A DNA stretch of 64,000 bases from the NCBI GenBank assembly GCA_002428445.1, contig DIWJ01000049.1, forward strand, positions 1-64,000, given 5' to 3'. This document shows positions 1-9,335 of the stretch, one piece after another. This DNA is from Syntrophaceae bacterium UBA6109. GTDB lineage: Bacteria > Desulfobacterota > Syntrophia > Syntrophales > UBA6109. Below the pieces are notes generated by a model that ran no database searches, was not told the origin of the DNA, and saw nothing but the letters and a program-made list of their open reading frames with translations. Position 1 is the first letter of the stretch. Each line of letters starts with the position of its first letter. Position numbers and translations under genes: made by a program.

Positions 1-298
1 TGTCCTGACGGGCATAGCCGTAATATGGCATGACTGCTGTGATGCGACCAGCCGAAGCCCTTTTAAGAGCGTCAATCATGATCAGCAGTTCCATCACTGT
101 AATATTTACCGGAGTGCAGGTGGACTGGATGATAAAAATATCCATGCCACGAACATTTTCATTAATCTCAACCCTTGTTTCACCATCACTGAACGTGGTG
201 ACATTGGCTTTGCCCAAGGCAATCCCCAGATTGTCGCAAATCTTGCGGGCCAGATCGGGGGTTGCGTTACCTGTGAAAACCTTAATTCTTTCCAGCAT
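1..298 (-). CDS. prs: Ribose-phosphate pyrophosphokinase, N-terminal part (cut by left edge)
   Basis: The first 99 residues are present; the C-terminal two thirds lie beyond the left edge. The enzyme makes PRPP from ribose 5-phosphate and ATP for nucleotide, histidine and tryptophan synthesis. The translated N-terminus has typical Prs sequence: [17 protein letters not shown], followed by the FSDGE and IIQSTC segments and an [16 protein letters not shown] stretch near the edge. The start is the ATG at 298-296. The gene follows tRNA-Gln and ispE on the same strand, a common order in deltaproteobacteria. Identity is firm; the rest of the gene cannot be judged. Confidence 0.93.
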   Translation of the reverse strand, partial: MLERIKVFTGNATPDLARKICDNLGIALGKANVTTFSDGETRVEINENVRGMDIFIIQSTCTPVNITVMELLIMIDALKRASAGRITAVMPYYGYARQD

Positions 299-331
299 CT
301 AAGTCCTTCCTACGACAGTCTTCGTATGTAT

Positions 332-406
332 TGGCTGGGGCGGGAGGATTCGAACCTCCGAATGCAAGAACCAAAATCTTGTGTCTTACCGCTTGACGAC
401 GCCCCA
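332..406 (-). tRNA. tRNA-Gln (UUG anticodon)
   Basis: Reading the minus strand gives a complete cloverleaf of 75 nt including an encoded CCA. The acceptor stem is TGGGGCG paired with CGCCCCA, with discriminator G. The anticodon stem CAAGA/TCTTG closes a 7-nt loop TTTTGGT, giving anticodon TTG (reads CAA, glutamine). The T-arm GGTTCGAATCC is standard. It sits between ispE and prs on the same strand and may be processed from their shared transcript. Confidence 0.97.
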
Positions 407-480
407 AACTGTCACAAATTGCTGTTTGCGGTTCGGCTGCCAGGGGACCAAAAAGGCGCCGGAGAAGTGCCGACGGAATG

Positions 481-1320
481 TCAACGCAGAGAACGGGCCC
501 TGAAAACCACGCAATTCCCGAATTCTTTCAGCGCAGCTTCGGCCTGTGCGGCCCGGTCTTCCCGATCGAAAATACCGAACATCGTGGGACCGCTGCCCGA
601 CATCAGCGCGCCGAGGGCGCCATTGCCTACCAACCGCTCCTTCCAAGATACGAGATCGGGATGCCGCTTCAGCGTCACCGTCTCCAGATCGTTGATCAAC
701 CCCTTCGCCAGATCATCCGCCGTGAAAAATCGTGGGATGCTATAATGGTTCGGCTGGTTTGTCAATGTGAAATTGAGGCCTTGGTAGACCGATCGGGTGG
801 AGACTTCGTAGCCCGGATTCACGAGAACGAATTCAAGGGGAGGGATCTCCGGAGCCGGCTGAAGACGATCTCCGACGCCGAACGCCCAGGCGCATCGTCC
901 AAAGAGAAAAAAAGGCACATCGGCCCCCAGCGACGCGCCCATGGCTTGAAGACGGTCCGCAGGGACTTTCAGGTGCAGAATCTCGTTGAGCGCCGCAAGC
1001 GTTGTCGCCGCGTTGGAACTCCCCCCTCCCAGACCGGCGGCAACGGGGATGTGTTTGCGGAGGACGATTTCGATGCCGCCCTGATAACCGGTTTCGTCCA
1101 GGATCCGTTTTGCGGCGCGAAAGACGATGTTCCGCTCGTCTTCGGGAAGACCGCTCTCCGGACACTGCAGACGGATTCCGCTGCCGGCGACTGCAAAATC
1201 GATTTCGTCGCACAGATCGATCTGCTGCATCAGCGAGGCGATGTCATGGTAGCCGTCCGGACGGCGGCCAAGGACTTTCAGGATGAGGTTGATCTTCGCA
1301 GGAGAGGTCCGGCGGATCAC
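481..1320 (-). CDS. ispE: 4-diphosphocytidyl-2-C-methyl-D-erythritol kinase
   Basis: This GHMP-family kinase phosphorylates CDP-methylerythritol in the non-mevalonate isoprenoid pathway in the cytosol. The 279-residue length matches the family. Visible motifs are SPAKINL at residues 6-12, the ATP-binding GLGGGSSNAA at 96-105, LGADVPFFL at 131-139 with the catalytic Asp, and a C-terminal GSGPTMFGIF segment. The start is GTG at 1320-1318, which overlaps the TGA stop of the upstream DUF1844 gene, suggesting translational coupling. The product feeds undecaprenol and the menaquinone side chain, the latter relevant to the menA gene near 25 kb. Confidence 0.96.
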   Translation of the reverse strand: MIRRTSPAKINLILKVLGRRPDGYHDIASLMQQIDLCDEIDFAVAGSGIRLQCPESGLPEDERNIVFRAAKRILDETGYQGGIEIVLRKHIPVAAGLGGGSSNAATTLAALNEILHLKVPADRLQAMGASLGADVPFFLFGRCAWAFGVGDRLQPAPEIPPLEFVLVNPGYEVSTRSVYQGLNFTLTNQPNHYSIPRFFTADDLAKGLINDLETVTLKRHPDLVSWKERLVGNGALGALMSGSGPTMFGIFDREDRAAQAEAALKEFGNCVVFRARSLR

Positions 1321-1760
1321 TTTGAAGTCGTCTCTTTCACGAAGCGCAGTCTCAGCTCGTAAAGGATGCCTTCCAGAAGCGCATGCTCGTCCTTGTCGAG
1401 ATTTCCCTCGGTCTTGGATTTCAGCATGCTGAGGAGATCGATCGTCTGCTTCGCCGCCGCAAGATTTTTTTCCGCATGTCCGCCGGCCTGGTCCGGCAGG
1501 TCTCCGAAGTGATAGAAGGCCGTGGTGCCCAGCGAAAGGATGAAGTTGGCGAAGTTCACTTCAGGAAGAAAACCGTCCTCCTCGGAAGGCGACGGTTCTG
1601 CATCGGTTCCCCCGGCGGTGCCGGCCGCCTTCGGCTCCTCTCTTTGCGGCGCCTTTGGCGCCGGATCCGTCTTCGCTTCTTCCGTCCGGGTTTCTCCGGA
1701 CTCGCCGAAGACGCGACGATCCTTGACGACGAATCCCTTGCCTTTTTTTTCTTCCTCCAT
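1317..1760 (-). CDS. DUF1844 family protein
   Basis: The protein has 147 residues. The N-terminal half is charged and Pro/Glu/Ala-rich, likely disordered. A compact C-terminal domain runs from about residue 65, with the VNFANFILSLGTTAFYHFGD segment typical of DUF1844, followed by helices rich in Leu and Lys. An earlier in-frame start exists, but ATG 1760-1758 is preceded by GGAGG at suitable spacing and gives the family-like N-terminus (MEEEKKGKGF). It overlaps ispE by four bases. The biochemical function of the family is unknown; no signal peptide or membrane segment is visible. Confidence 0.85.
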   Translation of the reverse strand: MEEEKKGKGFVVKDRRVFGESGETRTEEAKTDPAPKAPQREEPKAAGTAGGTDAEPSPSEEDGFLPEVNFANFILSLGTTAFYHFGDLPDQAGGHAEKNLAAAKQTIDLLSMLKSKTEGNLDKDEHALLEGILYELRLRFVKETTSK

Positions 1761-1845
1761 AGCGAGACCTCCTTCGCAGACGTGATGTGCGGTGGCTGAA
1801 ATCAGGGACGGACCGCTCAACTGCGCGCCGCGCGTCCGTTGCCGA

Positions 1846-2697
1846 TCAGACGGGCCGCATGCTCCGCAGCCTCGCAATCCGCTCCTCGATGGGGGGATGC
1901 GTGCTGAAGAGCGACATGAAGGAGCGCCCCGTCAGGGGATTCACGATGAACATGTGCGCCGTCGCTGGATTGGCTTCCATCGGGACGACCTGCGCCGCGC
2001 GGGACAGTTTTTCAAGGGCGGAAGCCAGGGCATAGGGCTTTCGTGAAATCCCGGCGCCGCCTTCATCGGCCAGGTATTCCCGCGATCGGGAAATTGCCAT
2101 CTGGATGATCGTCGCCGCGATGGGGGCCAGGATCGCCATGGCGATGAGACCCACGATATTTCCCCCTCCGCCCTCGTCGTCGTCGCTTCTCGATCCCCCG
2201 AAGATCGCCGCCCACTGGGCCATGTGCGCAAGCATGGAGATGGCGCCCGCGATCGTTGCGGCGATCGAACCGATCAGGATGTCGCGATGCTTGATATGGC
2301 TGAGCTCATGGGAGACCACGCCTTCCAGTTCGTCCCGGTCCAGAATCCGCAGGATTCCTTCCGTGACCGCTACCACGGCATGGTGTTCGTTGCGGCCTGT
2401 AGCGAAAGCATTCGGCGTATCGCCGGGGATGATGAAGACACGGGGCATGGGCAGGTTGCCCTTCAAGGCCAGGTCCTTTACGATTCGATAGAGTTCGGGG
2501 GCCTCCCGTTCGCTCACTTCCCGGGCCTTGTACATGGAAAGGACGATCTTGTCCGAAAACCAGTACGCGCCGAGGTTCATCACCGCCGCAAAAAGGAAGG
2601 CGATCATCACCCCGTTGTTTCCTCCAAACCAGCCTCCGATCAACATCAGGAGACCCGTCAGGGCTCCCAACAACAAGCCCGTTTTGATGCCGTTCAT
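1846..2697 (-). CDS. htpX: HtpX-type membrane zinc metalloprotease
   Basis: An M48-family inner-membrane endopeptidase that degrades misfolded membrane proteins. The 283 residues begin with two hydrophobic segments (about 5-22 and 28-47). The zinc-binding HELSH lies at residues 130-134, two further hydrophobic segments follow (about 140-165 and 181-203), and a SREYLADE segment carries the third zinc ligand Glu near 207. It starts 12 bp after clpB and is almost certainly co-transcribed with it, which fits a shared heat-shock/protein-quality role next to rpoH. Confidence 0.95.
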   Translation of the reverse strand: MNGIKTGLLLGALTGLLMLIGGWFGGNNGVMIAFLFAAVMNLGAYWFSDKIVLSMYKAREVSEREAPELYRIVKDLALKGNLPMPRVFIIPGDTPNAFATGRNEHHAVVAVTEGILRILDRDELEGVVSHELSHIKHRDILIGSIAATIAGAISMLAHMAQWAAIFGGSRSDDDEGGGGNIVGLIAMAILAPIAATIIQMAISRSREYLADEGGAGISRKPYALASALEKLSRAAQVVPMEANPATAHMFIVNPLTGRSFMSLFSTHPPIEERIARLRSMRPV

Positions 2698-2709
2698 ATT
2701 TCCTCCCTG

Positions 2710-5304
2710 TTATTTTTTCTTCTTTCGCAAGGCAATCTCGTTTCCCTTGCCGAGATCGGCAACGACGGTATCCCCTTCGGCAAATTCGCCGTCGAGAATC
2801 CGGAACGCCAGGGGATCGAGAATCAATTTCTGCAGGACCCGCTTCAGCGGTCTTGCGCCGTAGACGGGACTGTATCCCGCATCGGCTATAACCGTTTTCG
2901 CTTTGGGTGTCAATTCCAGGCTCAATTTCCGCTCCGCCAATCGTTTCGAAAGGAGTGCGATCTGGATGTCGATGATCCGGTCGATATCGCTCCGTTCGAG
3001 AGACCGGAACGTGATGATATCGTCGATCCGGTTCAGAAATTCCGGTTTGAAGGTTGAGCGCAGGACCTCCGCCGCCCGCGATCTTTTTTCCTCCTCGGAC
3101 AACGACGTGTCTTGCATCCACGTACTTCCGACATTCGAGGTCATGATGACGATCGTCTGCTTGAAATCCACCGTGCGGCCGTGGCCGTCGGTGAGCCGGC
3201 CGTCGTCGAGGATCTGCAGCAGGATGTTAAAAACGTCGGGATGCGCCTTTTCGATCTCGTCGAAGAGCAGAACCGAATAGGGCCTCCTGCGGACCGCCTC
3301 GGTCAGGTGGCCGCCTTCGTCGTAACCAACATAGCCGGGCGGCGCCCCGATGAGGCGGGCGACGGAGTGCTTCTCCATGTATTCGGACATGTCGATGCGG
3401 ACCATTGCCTGTTCGTTGTCGAACATGAACTCCGCGAGGGCGCGCGCCAGTTCCGTCTTGCCGACCCCCGTGGGTCCCATGAAGATGAAGGACCCGATCG
3501 GCCGGTTCGGATCCTGCAGGCCCGATCGGGCCCTGCGCAGGGCGCTGGATACAGCCGCGATTCCTTCGTCCTGGCCGACCACCCTCTGCCGCAGACGCTC
3601 TTCCATGTGGATGAGCTTCTGGACGTCGCCCTCCAGCATCCGCGTCACGGGAATGCCGGTCCAATGGGCTACGACTTCGGCCACATCTTCCGCCTCCACC
3701 TCTTCCTTGAGCATCTTCTTGTCTTTTTGGATGTCGGCGAGGGCTTGGTGCTCCCGTTCGAGATCCCGGTTCAGCTCGACGAGTTTCCCGTAACGGATCT
3801 CGGCCGCCTTGGCGAGATCGCCGGCCCGCTGGGCGTTCATTTCGTCGTTCTTCAGCTGTTCCATTCCGCTCTTGATGGACTGGATCTTCTTGATGGCGTC
3901 TTTTTCCCCGGTCCAATGGAGTTTCATGGCGTCCATGGATTCCTTCAGTTCCGCCAGCTCCTTGTCGATCTTCTCCCGGCGTTCGGCGGCGGTCGGATCC
4001 GTTTCCTTTGTCAGGGACTGACGCTCGATCTCCAACTGGATCACCTTGCGGCTGATGGCGTCGATCTCGGTGGGAAGGCTGTCCAGTTCGATGCGGAGCC
4101 TTGAAGCGGCCTCATCGATCAGATCCACGGCCTTATCCGGCAGGAAGCGGTCGCTGATGTAGCGATTGGAGAGCGTTGCCGCGGCGATGATCGCCGCATC
4201 CGTGATCCGCACGCCGTGATGAACTTCGTAACGCTCTTTCAGGCCGCGAAGAATGGCGATCGTGTCCTCCACGGACGGTTCTTTCACCAGCAGCGGCTGG
4301 AAGCGCCGCTCCAGAGCGGGGTCTTTTTCGATATGCTTGCGATATTCGTTGAGCGTCGTCGCGCCGATGCAGTGCAGTTCGCCGCGGGCAAGGGCGGGCT
4401 TGAGCATGTTGGCGGCGTCGACGGCGCCTTCCGCGGCGCCGGCGCCCACGACGGTGTGGATCTCGTCGATGAAGAGGATGATCTGTCCTTCCGCGCCCGT
4501 CACTTCCTTCAACACCGCTTTCAGGCGGTCTTCGAATTCCCCGCGGTACTTCGCACCGGCCACCAGCGCCCCGATATCCAGACCGATCACGCGCTTGTCC
4601 TTGAGGTTTTCCGGAACGTCCCCATTGATGATCCGCTGAGCCAATCCCTCCACGATCGCCGTCTTGCCGACGCCCGGTTCGCCGATCAGGACCGGGTTAT
4701 TCTTCGTCCTCCGGGAGAGGACCTGCATGACGCGGCGGATCTCTTCGTCCCGGCCGATGACCGGATCGAAAGAACCCTTACGCGCGAGCTCGTTGAAGTC
4801 CCGGGCGTAACGCTTGAGGGCCTGATATTTCTCCTCGGGATTGGGATCCGTCACCCGCTGGTTCCCGCGGATTTCCACGAGGACGCGGAAAATGGAATCC
4901 CGGTTGATTCCCGCCTGCTGGAGGATTCGGCCGGAGTTTCCTTCCTTGTCCTCGGCGGCGGCGACCAGAACGTGTTCGGCGCTGACGTATTCGTCGTTGA
5001 GACGCTGCGCTTCGGTAAAAGCGCTTTCCAGAACGCGGTTCAGGCGCGGAGTGATGTAGGCCTGGCCCGCCCCGGGACCTTGAACCCGCGGGGTGCGATC
5101 GAGGATCTTCTTCAGATCCCGGTCCACGGACGCCGGATCGGCCCCGACCTTCTTCAGGATCTCGGGGATAATGCCTTCCGTCTGTTTCAGAAGTGAAACC
5201 AGGAGATGTTCGACATCGACTGCCTGGTGGCCGTATGAAGCGGCGATGGCATTCGCGTCCTGAACAGCCTCCTGGACCTTCAGCGTAAATTTATCGAACC
5301 TCAT
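2710..5304 (-). CDS. clpB: ClpB disaggregase chaperone
   Basis: A double-ring AAA+ chaperone that, with DnaK, pulls proteins out of aggregates. The 864 residues contain the N-terminal Clp repeat domain (1-145), first AAA+ module with Walker A GEPGVGKT at 208-215, a coiled-coil middle domain (about 410-525) and a second AAA+ module with GPTGVGKT near 605 followed by Walker [13 protein letters not shown]. No IGL/F ClpP-binding loop was noticed, as expected for ClpB. The ATG at 5304 has GAGGAGG upstream. The gene diverges from rpoH across a 270-bp spacer; sigma-32 control is expected from the family, but I did not find a clear sigma-32 promoter. Confidence 0.97.
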   Translation of the reverse strand: MRFDKFTLKVQEAVQDANAIAASYGHQAVDVEHLLVSLLKQTEGIIPEILKKVGADPASVDRDLKKILDRTPRVQGPGAGQAYITPRLNRVLESAFTEAQRLNDEYVSAEHVLVAAAEDKEGNSGRILQQAGINRDSIFRVLVEIRGNQRVTDPNPEEKYQALKRYARDFNELARKGSFDPVIGRDEEIRRVMQVLSRRTKNNPVLIGEPGVGKTAIVEGLAQRIINGDVPENLKDKRVIGLDIGALVAGAKYRGEFEDRLKAVLKEVTGAEGQIILFIDEIHTVVGAGAAEGAVDAANMLKPALARGELHCIGATTLNEYRKHIEKDPALERRFQPLLVKEPSVEDTIAILRGLKERYEVHHGVRITDAAIIAAATLSNRYISDRFLPDKAVDLIDEAASRLRIELDSLPTEIDAISRKVIQLEIERQSLTKETDPTAAERREKIDKELAELKESMDAMKLHWTGEKDAIKKIQSIKSGMEQLKNDEMNAQRAGDLAKAAEIRYGKLVELNRDLEREHQALADIQKDKKMLKEEVEAEDVAEVVAHWTGIPVTRMLEGDVQKLIHMEERLRQRVVGQDEGIAAVSSALRRARSGLQDPNRPIGSFIFMGPTGVGKTELARALAEFMFDNEQAMVRIDMSEYMEKHSVARLIGAPPGYVGYDEGGHLTEAVRRRPYSVLLFDEIEKAHPDVFNILLQILDDGRLTDGHGRTVDFKQTIVIMTSNVGSTWMQDTSLSEEEKRSRAAEVLRSTFKPEFLNRIDDIITFRSLERSDIDRIIDIQIALLSKRLAERKLSLELTPKAKTVIADAGYSPVYGARPLKRVLQKLILDPLAFRILDGEFAEGDTVVADLGKGNEIALRKKKK

Positions 5305-5461
5305 GGTTCCTCCTCACGCGGCATGGCCGTCCCGATGACGACGGAGAACGAAAAACACATTTTCCTTTTGCGGTATTTTTCGCGATCGCGGTCTGCGGAA
5401 TTTCCGTTTCAGACCGCTACAGTATCGCGCGTAAGTTAAGCACAGCCGCAGGAGCTGTCAA

Positions 5462-5480
5462 GGCGCTCCGGGGGAGCGCC
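5462..5480. other. Perfect hairpin between clpB and rpoH
   Basis: GGCGCTCC and GGAGCGCC form a perfect 8-bp stem with a GGG loop. It has no T-tract on either side, so it does not look like an intrinsic terminator. It lies just upstream of the proposed rpoH promoter and about 160 bp upstream of clpB, so it could be an operator or a leader structure for clpB. The role is inferred from position only. Confidence 0.4.
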
Positions 5481-5504
5481 GGGACGGACTCGGACATAAA
5501 GACC

Positions 5505-5534
5505 TTGACGAGCGTACGAGCCTTGGCATATAAA
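5505..5534 (+). promoter_or_regulatory. Sigma-70-like promoter of rpoH
   Basis: TTGACG (5505-5510) and TATAAA (5529-5534) are separated by 18 bp. Transcription would start near 5541, giving a short leader with a GGGAGGA ribosome site at 5562-5568 before the TTG start of rpoH at 5575. This fits vegetative transcription of the heat-shock sigma factor. Confidence 0.6.
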
Positions 5535-5574
5535 GTAACATTATGGAATTGCTGTAAAAACGGGAGGATAATCT

Positions 5575-6435
5575 TTGGAACTGCCGATTGTAGCGGGAAC
5601 ACTCGATCTCTATATTGCTGAAATCAACCAGTTTACCATCCTGACGGCGGAAGAAGAATTCGCCCTCGCCGTGCGGTTGAAAAAATTCAACGATCTCGAA
5701 GCCGCGGAGAAGCTGATCGTTTCCAATTTGCGTTTCGTCGTCAAGATCGCCCACGAGTACCGCAACTACGGCGTGAAGCTTCCCGACCTCATCCAGGAGG
5801 GGAACATCGGCCTCATGCACGCCGTCAAGAAGTTCGACCCTTACCGCGGCTACCGCCTCATCTCCTACGCCGTGTGGTGGATACGGGCCTACATCCAGAA
5901 CTTTGTCATCAAATCCTGGAGCCTCGTGAAGATCGGCACAACGCAGGCGCAACGGAAGCTTTTCTTCAAGCTCGGACAGGCGCGGAAACGCCTGGAAACG
6001 ATGGCGGAGAGGCACCCGGAATTCGCCGAGATTGCCGAAACACTTGGCGTCAAGACTCACGAGATCGAAGAAATGGACATGCGAATGTCCAATCGCGACT
6101 TGTCTCTGGATGCCGCCGTCAGCGATGACGGGGAGTCTTCCCATCTGGATTTCCTGGTCTATGAAGGCGAGGATCAGGAGGAGTCCCTGATCCGGAAAGA
6201 GGAGAAGGAACTCGTTCAGCAAAACATCACGGGGGCTCTCTCGGTGCTTTCGGAAAAGGAGATCTTCATCATCAAGAACCGGGTAATGGCGGATGTGCCG
6301 CTGACGCTCCAGGAAATCGGTGATAAGTACAACATCACGCGGGAGAGGGCGAGGCAGATCGAAAAGCAGGCCCTGAAGAAGCTCCGCGTCGCGATTCCCT
6401 ATCTGGGGGAAGAGCCGAAACTTCTGGAGGCCTGA
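5575..6435 (+). CDS. rpoH: RNA polymerase sigma-32 (heat-shock sigma factor)
   Basis: The 286-residue sigma factor directs polymerase to heat-shock promoters. Region 2 has the NLRFVVKIAHEY and DLIQEGNIGLMHAVKKFD core-binding segments and the RLISYAVWWIRAYIQNFVI promoter-melting helix (about 95-115). Region 4 near the C-terminus carries the helix-turn-helix (TLQEIGDKYNITRERARQIE). The start is TTG at 5575 with GGGAGGA upstream; the ATG at 5543 leads to a stop after four codons. It stands divergent from clpB-htpX, its likely targets. RpoH and other group-3/4 factors share this fold, but overall pattern and clpB context favour RpoH. Confidence 0.92.
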   Translation: MELPIVAGTLDLYIAEINQFTILTAEEEFALAVRLKKFNDLEAAEKLIVSNLRFVVKIAHEYRNYGVKLPDLIQEGNIGLMHAVKKFDPYRGYRLISYAVWWIRAYIQNFVIKSWSLVKIGTTQAQRKLFFKLGQARKRLETMAERHPEFAEIAETLGVKTHEIEEMDMRMSNRDLSLDAAVSDDGESSHLDFLVYEGEDQEESLIRKEEKELVQQNITGALSVLSEKEIFIIKNRVMADVPLTLQEIGDKYNITRERARQIEKQALKKLRVAIPYLGEEPKLLEA

Positions 6436-6492
6436 ATCCGGCAGCGAGCGCATTCCCTGCGGCTTGCCGCGGGGGGGATGCGAGCGAAAGAT

Positions 6493-6552
6493 GTTCAAGA
6501 TCCCTTCCTTGGGGATCGAAGATTCTCCGGAGCTTGCTCCGGAGAGCTTCAA
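6493..6552 (+). repeat. 60-bp dispersed palindromic repeat, copy 1
   Basis: This 60-bp stretch is identical to the reverse complement of 17723-17782. It holds two hairpins: GATCCC-ttcctt-GGGGATC, and GAAG-a-TTCTCCGGAGC-tt-GCTCCGGAGA-g-CTTC. Similarity extends leftward: both copies have a TGAATCCGGC(A/G)GCGAGCG flank. This copy carries an extra 36-bp piece there (about 6451-6486), containing another hairpin (CCCTGCGGC-tt-GCCGCGGGG) between two GCGAGCG repeats. It lies between the convergent ends of rpoH and the CheX-like gene, where it could also stop transcription. Confidence 0.85.
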
Positions 6553-6566
6553 CGGCGGGCGGATGC

Positions 6567-7478
6567 TTATCGCTTCTTCCGGTCGTCGTAATGCTGAAAA
6601 TGGCGGACAAGCTTCGGATGATCAAGGTCATCCTTGGACATGCTGGAGATCATCTGGAGGGCGGCGATGTCGAGTTTGAGCCGTTTGATCTTCGCGTCGT
6701 AGGCGGGAAGAATCCGCTTGAGTTTTTTCCTTTTCTCGACGTCCATAAAGGGGTTGTCCTGCATGGTCTTCAGGACGGCTTCGCGGGCCGCCACATTCTC
6801 GCCCAGCAGGGTCTTGTAGAACTCCAGCTTCTCCTTCGGGTCCTGCGGCACCTTTCTGGACGCCGGGGCCGGAGAGGCGGCCTGCGGAGCCTCTTCCCGG
6901 GCCGCTGCGCCCGGCGCGGGAAGAGGAGTTGCGGCCTCCGCAACGGGCTGCACTTCCGCGAAGGTGCCATTGAGCAGCGGATTGAAGCGGTCCCTTCTCT
7001 GGACATCTTCCGCGGTCTCGAGGCGGATGCACACGTCCACGAAGAAACCGCCGCTCTCGGTCGCGAAGGGAATGACGATGCTCGGACTGCTGAGGATGTG
7101 GCGGATGTAGTGTTTCCGCCCGTAGACGACCGTCGGAATCGCCGCGTAAACGATGTAGCCCTCCTTTTCCAGAAAGGTCCGGGCGACGCCGGAGATCATG
7201 TTGGTCACTTCCCCGACGGCGTCGAAGATGTCCTTGTTGATCTCCCGGAAGTTTTCCCCGAGCATGCTGTTGACGACGCCGCAGATGCAGGGCTCGCTGA
7301 AGGAAATGGCGAGCGATCCGATGGCGTCTCCCGTGATGCCGATGATGCCCGATACGTCGCCCTCGGCAGTCTCGTCTTTCTTGACATAGGGTTTCCCCGG
7401 AGTGGGCTCGACAAAGGCCATTTTCCGAAGGACCTCGATGGTACCGTTGAGAAAGGGATTGATGTACCGAACATCCAT
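6567..7478 (-). CDS. CheX-like chemotaxis phosphatase domain protein
   Basis: The first 155 residues match the CheX/CheC fold: MDVRYINPFLNGTIEVL, then an FSEPCICGVVNSMLGE segment, and the DAVGEVTNMISG helix with the Glu-x-x-Asn pair that removes phosphate from CheY. A Pro/Ala-rich linker follows (about 175-210), then a Lys-rich helical C-terminal part not usual for CheX. The start at 7478 fits the family N-terminus; an upstream in-frame start would add 11 residues. No flagellar or chemotaxis genes are nearby, so it may act on a stand-alone response regulator. The role of the C-terminal domain is unknown. Confidence 0.8.
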   Translation of the reverse strand: MDVRYINPFLNGTIEVLRKMAFVEPTPGKPYVKKDETAEGDVSGIIGITGDAIGSLAISFSEPCICGVVNSMLGENFREINKDIFDAVGEVTNMISGVARTFLEKEGYIVYAAIPTVVYGRKHYIRHILSSPSIVIPFATESGGFFVDVCIRLETAEDVQRRDRFNPLLNGTFAEVQPVAEAATPLPAPGAAAREEAPQAASPAPASRKVPQDPKEKLEFYKTLLGENVAAREAVLKTMQDNPFMDVEKRKKLKRILPAYDAKIKRLKLDIAALQMISSMSKDDLDHPKLVRHFQHYDDRKKR

Positions 7479-7543
7479 GCGACTTCCACCCCCCCGCTGC
7501 AGCCGGATCAAGAGAATGCGCGGCTTGTCGAGCGCGGATTTCC

Positions 7544-9115
7544 TTATGTTTTTGTATCGGCAACCTGATGCAAAACTTGAGTACCCAGGAAGCCCCGGGC
7601 CTTTTCCCGATTGCAGCCGCAGATCCGCTCCCCATCCATGATCAGAACACCCGTCTCCCGCAGCTCGCGGAAGACTTCGGCCAGTTCTTCCGGCCCCTTC
7701 CCGGTGAAACGAACGAGATCGGGCATCAGGTCCGCTGAGGAATCATCCGGGCGGATCTCCATGCAGTGCAGGAGGATGAGCAGGATGATCCGGGAGTGGG
7801 CCAGTTCGTCCAGCGAGGTCGTGGTCTGTTTCAGCCGGCGGGAAAACTCCCGAAGCATGAACAGGGACACCTCGCTGTTTTCCCTGAGGACGTCCCGCAG
7901 GGTGTCGCCGCCGATGACGGCCAGGCGGCTGTCTTCGGCCGCGATCGCCGAGGCAGTGCGCGGCGCTTCGATCAGCGCGGCCATTTCGCCGAAATACGAT
8001 CCCGGCCCGATGTCGGCGAGCGTCTTCCTGATCCGGCCCGCCTCCTTTTCCAGCCGGATGCGGCCGCCCATCACATAAAAGAGGTTCCTGCTCGTGTCGC
8101 CCTCGCGGAAAACGTACGACCCTTCCGGAAAGACGCGCCCGAACTTTCGGAAAAGGCGCTCATCGGTCTTCAAGCGCCGCGACGCTGCCTTCAGGAAAAC
8201 CTTTTCCACGAGGAGAAGATCCCGGCGCTGGTAGGAGGAGATGAGTTCCGCGCAGAACAGAAGGATAATCGCGACGTAAAAGACCCACAGAACGAGGATG
8301 ACCAACGTTTCCAGGGAACCGAAGATCACGTTGTAGCGGGTGTGGGAGGAGATGTACCAGGTGAAGAAATTCTTGGCCGCTTCCATCAGAAGCGCGAAGA
8401 TCGCACTGCCGGCAAGCGCGTTTCCGAGACTCACGCGCGCCGTGGGGATGATGCGGTAGAGGACGGTGAAGAAGAGGACCGTCAGCAAATAGGGCGCAAC
8501 ATACCGGAACAGGAAGCCGTGCAGGGCGGACCCGACGGAGCCGGCCCCCGCGCCGAGTAGCGATTGCCCGGCCAGAAGCGTCCCGATATAGGTGATCGCG
8601 ATGCTCGCCGCGCCGACAAGCCACCCCGTGGGGATCATCGCGATCGCCAAGATCTTGCCCGCGAGATATTTTCGCGGCCGCTGCGACCGGAAGATAGCGT
8701 TCATCGCCTTTTCCATGGCACTGAAGATCGCCGCCGACAGCCATACGAGACCGATGATGCCGGCCCATCCGAGGATGTGCTGTTTCTGCTCGATTCCGCC
8801 CAGCTGTTTGATGAGGTCTCCGGAGAAGTACGGATGGACGCCGCGGATTGCCGTGATCAGGTCTTCCTGGATTTGCGGGTGGCTGCCGAAAATCTTGCCG
8901 GCCACAATGATCGTGAGGATGATGAGGGGAAGGACGGAAAGGATGGCGTAAAAGGCGATCGCAGCGGCCTGGTTGACATCCCCGTTCTGCTTGAAATTCG
9001 CGACGGCATCGGCCAGGACGTCCCAGGCGGATGCCGCGCCAAGATGGAGACGCTCGCGCCGTTCCGACGGTCGTCTCCGGGGGACGTTGGGGGGAGGATC
9101 CGCGTTGCGTTCCAT
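7544..9115 (-). CDS. YihY/BrkB-type membrane protein fused to cyclic-nucleotide-binding domain
   Basis: The protein has 523 residues. After a short cytoplasmic N-terminus comes a YihY/virulence-factor-BrkB membrane domain (about residues 30-310) with six hydrophobic segments and the family VNQAAAIAFYAILSVLPLI motif. A Crp-like cyclic-nucleotide-binding domain follows (about 330-450), with the FREGDTSRNLFYVMGGRI and GPGSYFGEMAALI segments. The tail (about 450-523) resembles a small winged-helix but lacks a clear recognition helix. The longest frame begins at TTG 9214, but that codon is the -35 box of a strong promoter, so ATG 9115 is chosen. The fusion suggests gating or sensing by a nucleotide; the ligand is unknown. 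Confidence 0.85.
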   Translation of the reverse strand: MERNADPPPNVPRRRPSERRERLHLGAASAWDVLADAVANFKQNGDVNQAAAIAFYAILSVLPLIILTIIVAGKIFGSHPQIQEDLITAIRGVHPYFSGDLIKQLGGIEQKQHILGWAGIIGLVWLSAAIFSAMEKAMNAIFRSQRPRKYLAGKILAIAMIPTGWLVGAASIAITYIGTLLAGQSLLGAGAGSVGSALHGFLFRYVAPYLLTVLFFTVLYRIIPTARVSLGNALAGSAIFALLMEAAKNFFTWYISSHTRYNVIFGSLETLVILVLWVFYVAIILLFCAELISSYQRRDLLLVEKVFLKAASRRLKTDERLFRKFGRVFPEGSYVFREGDTSRNLFYVMGGRIRLEKEAGRIRKTLADIGPGSYFGEMAALIEAPRTASAIAAEDSRLAVIGGDTLRDVLRENSEVSLFMLREFSRRLKQTTTSLDELAHSRIILLILLHCMEIRPDDSSADLMPDLVRFTGKGPEELAEVFRELRETGVLIMDGERICGCNREKARGFLGTQVLHQVADTKT

Positions 9116-9184
9116 GATTCCGCTCGTCTGGCCCGGTCGAAACGCCGGCGGTGGATCGGGTTCGATTCCCCCGGCGGTTGACGA

Positions 9185-9214
9185 AGTATAGGAAAGGGGT
9201 TTCACCGCTGTCAA
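9185..9214 (-). promoter_or_regulatory. Consensus sigma-70 promoter of the YihY-cNMP gene
   Basis: On the minus strand TTGACA (9214-9209) and TATACT (9190-9185) are separated by 18 bp, close to consensus. Transcription would start near 9178, leaving about 60 nt of leader before ATG 9115. This argues against the TTG start at 9214. Confidence 0.7.
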
Positions 9215-9335
9215 GGATAAAGGTCCCGTACCTCAACTCTTGCCCCGTCCGTCCAGTGATACGGAACGCCGATCACGGTTGGAGGCGGCCGGCGGCCAAG
9301 CGGTCGGGAAGTCATCGGGCTGGCCCGGCGGCAGT

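Noticed and set aside
5305..5460. Sigma-32 or CIRCE-type heat-shock element before clpB
   Set aside because: No convincing CTTGAA-N13-CCCCAT match or TTAGCACTC-N9-GAGTGCTAA dyad was found in the spacer.
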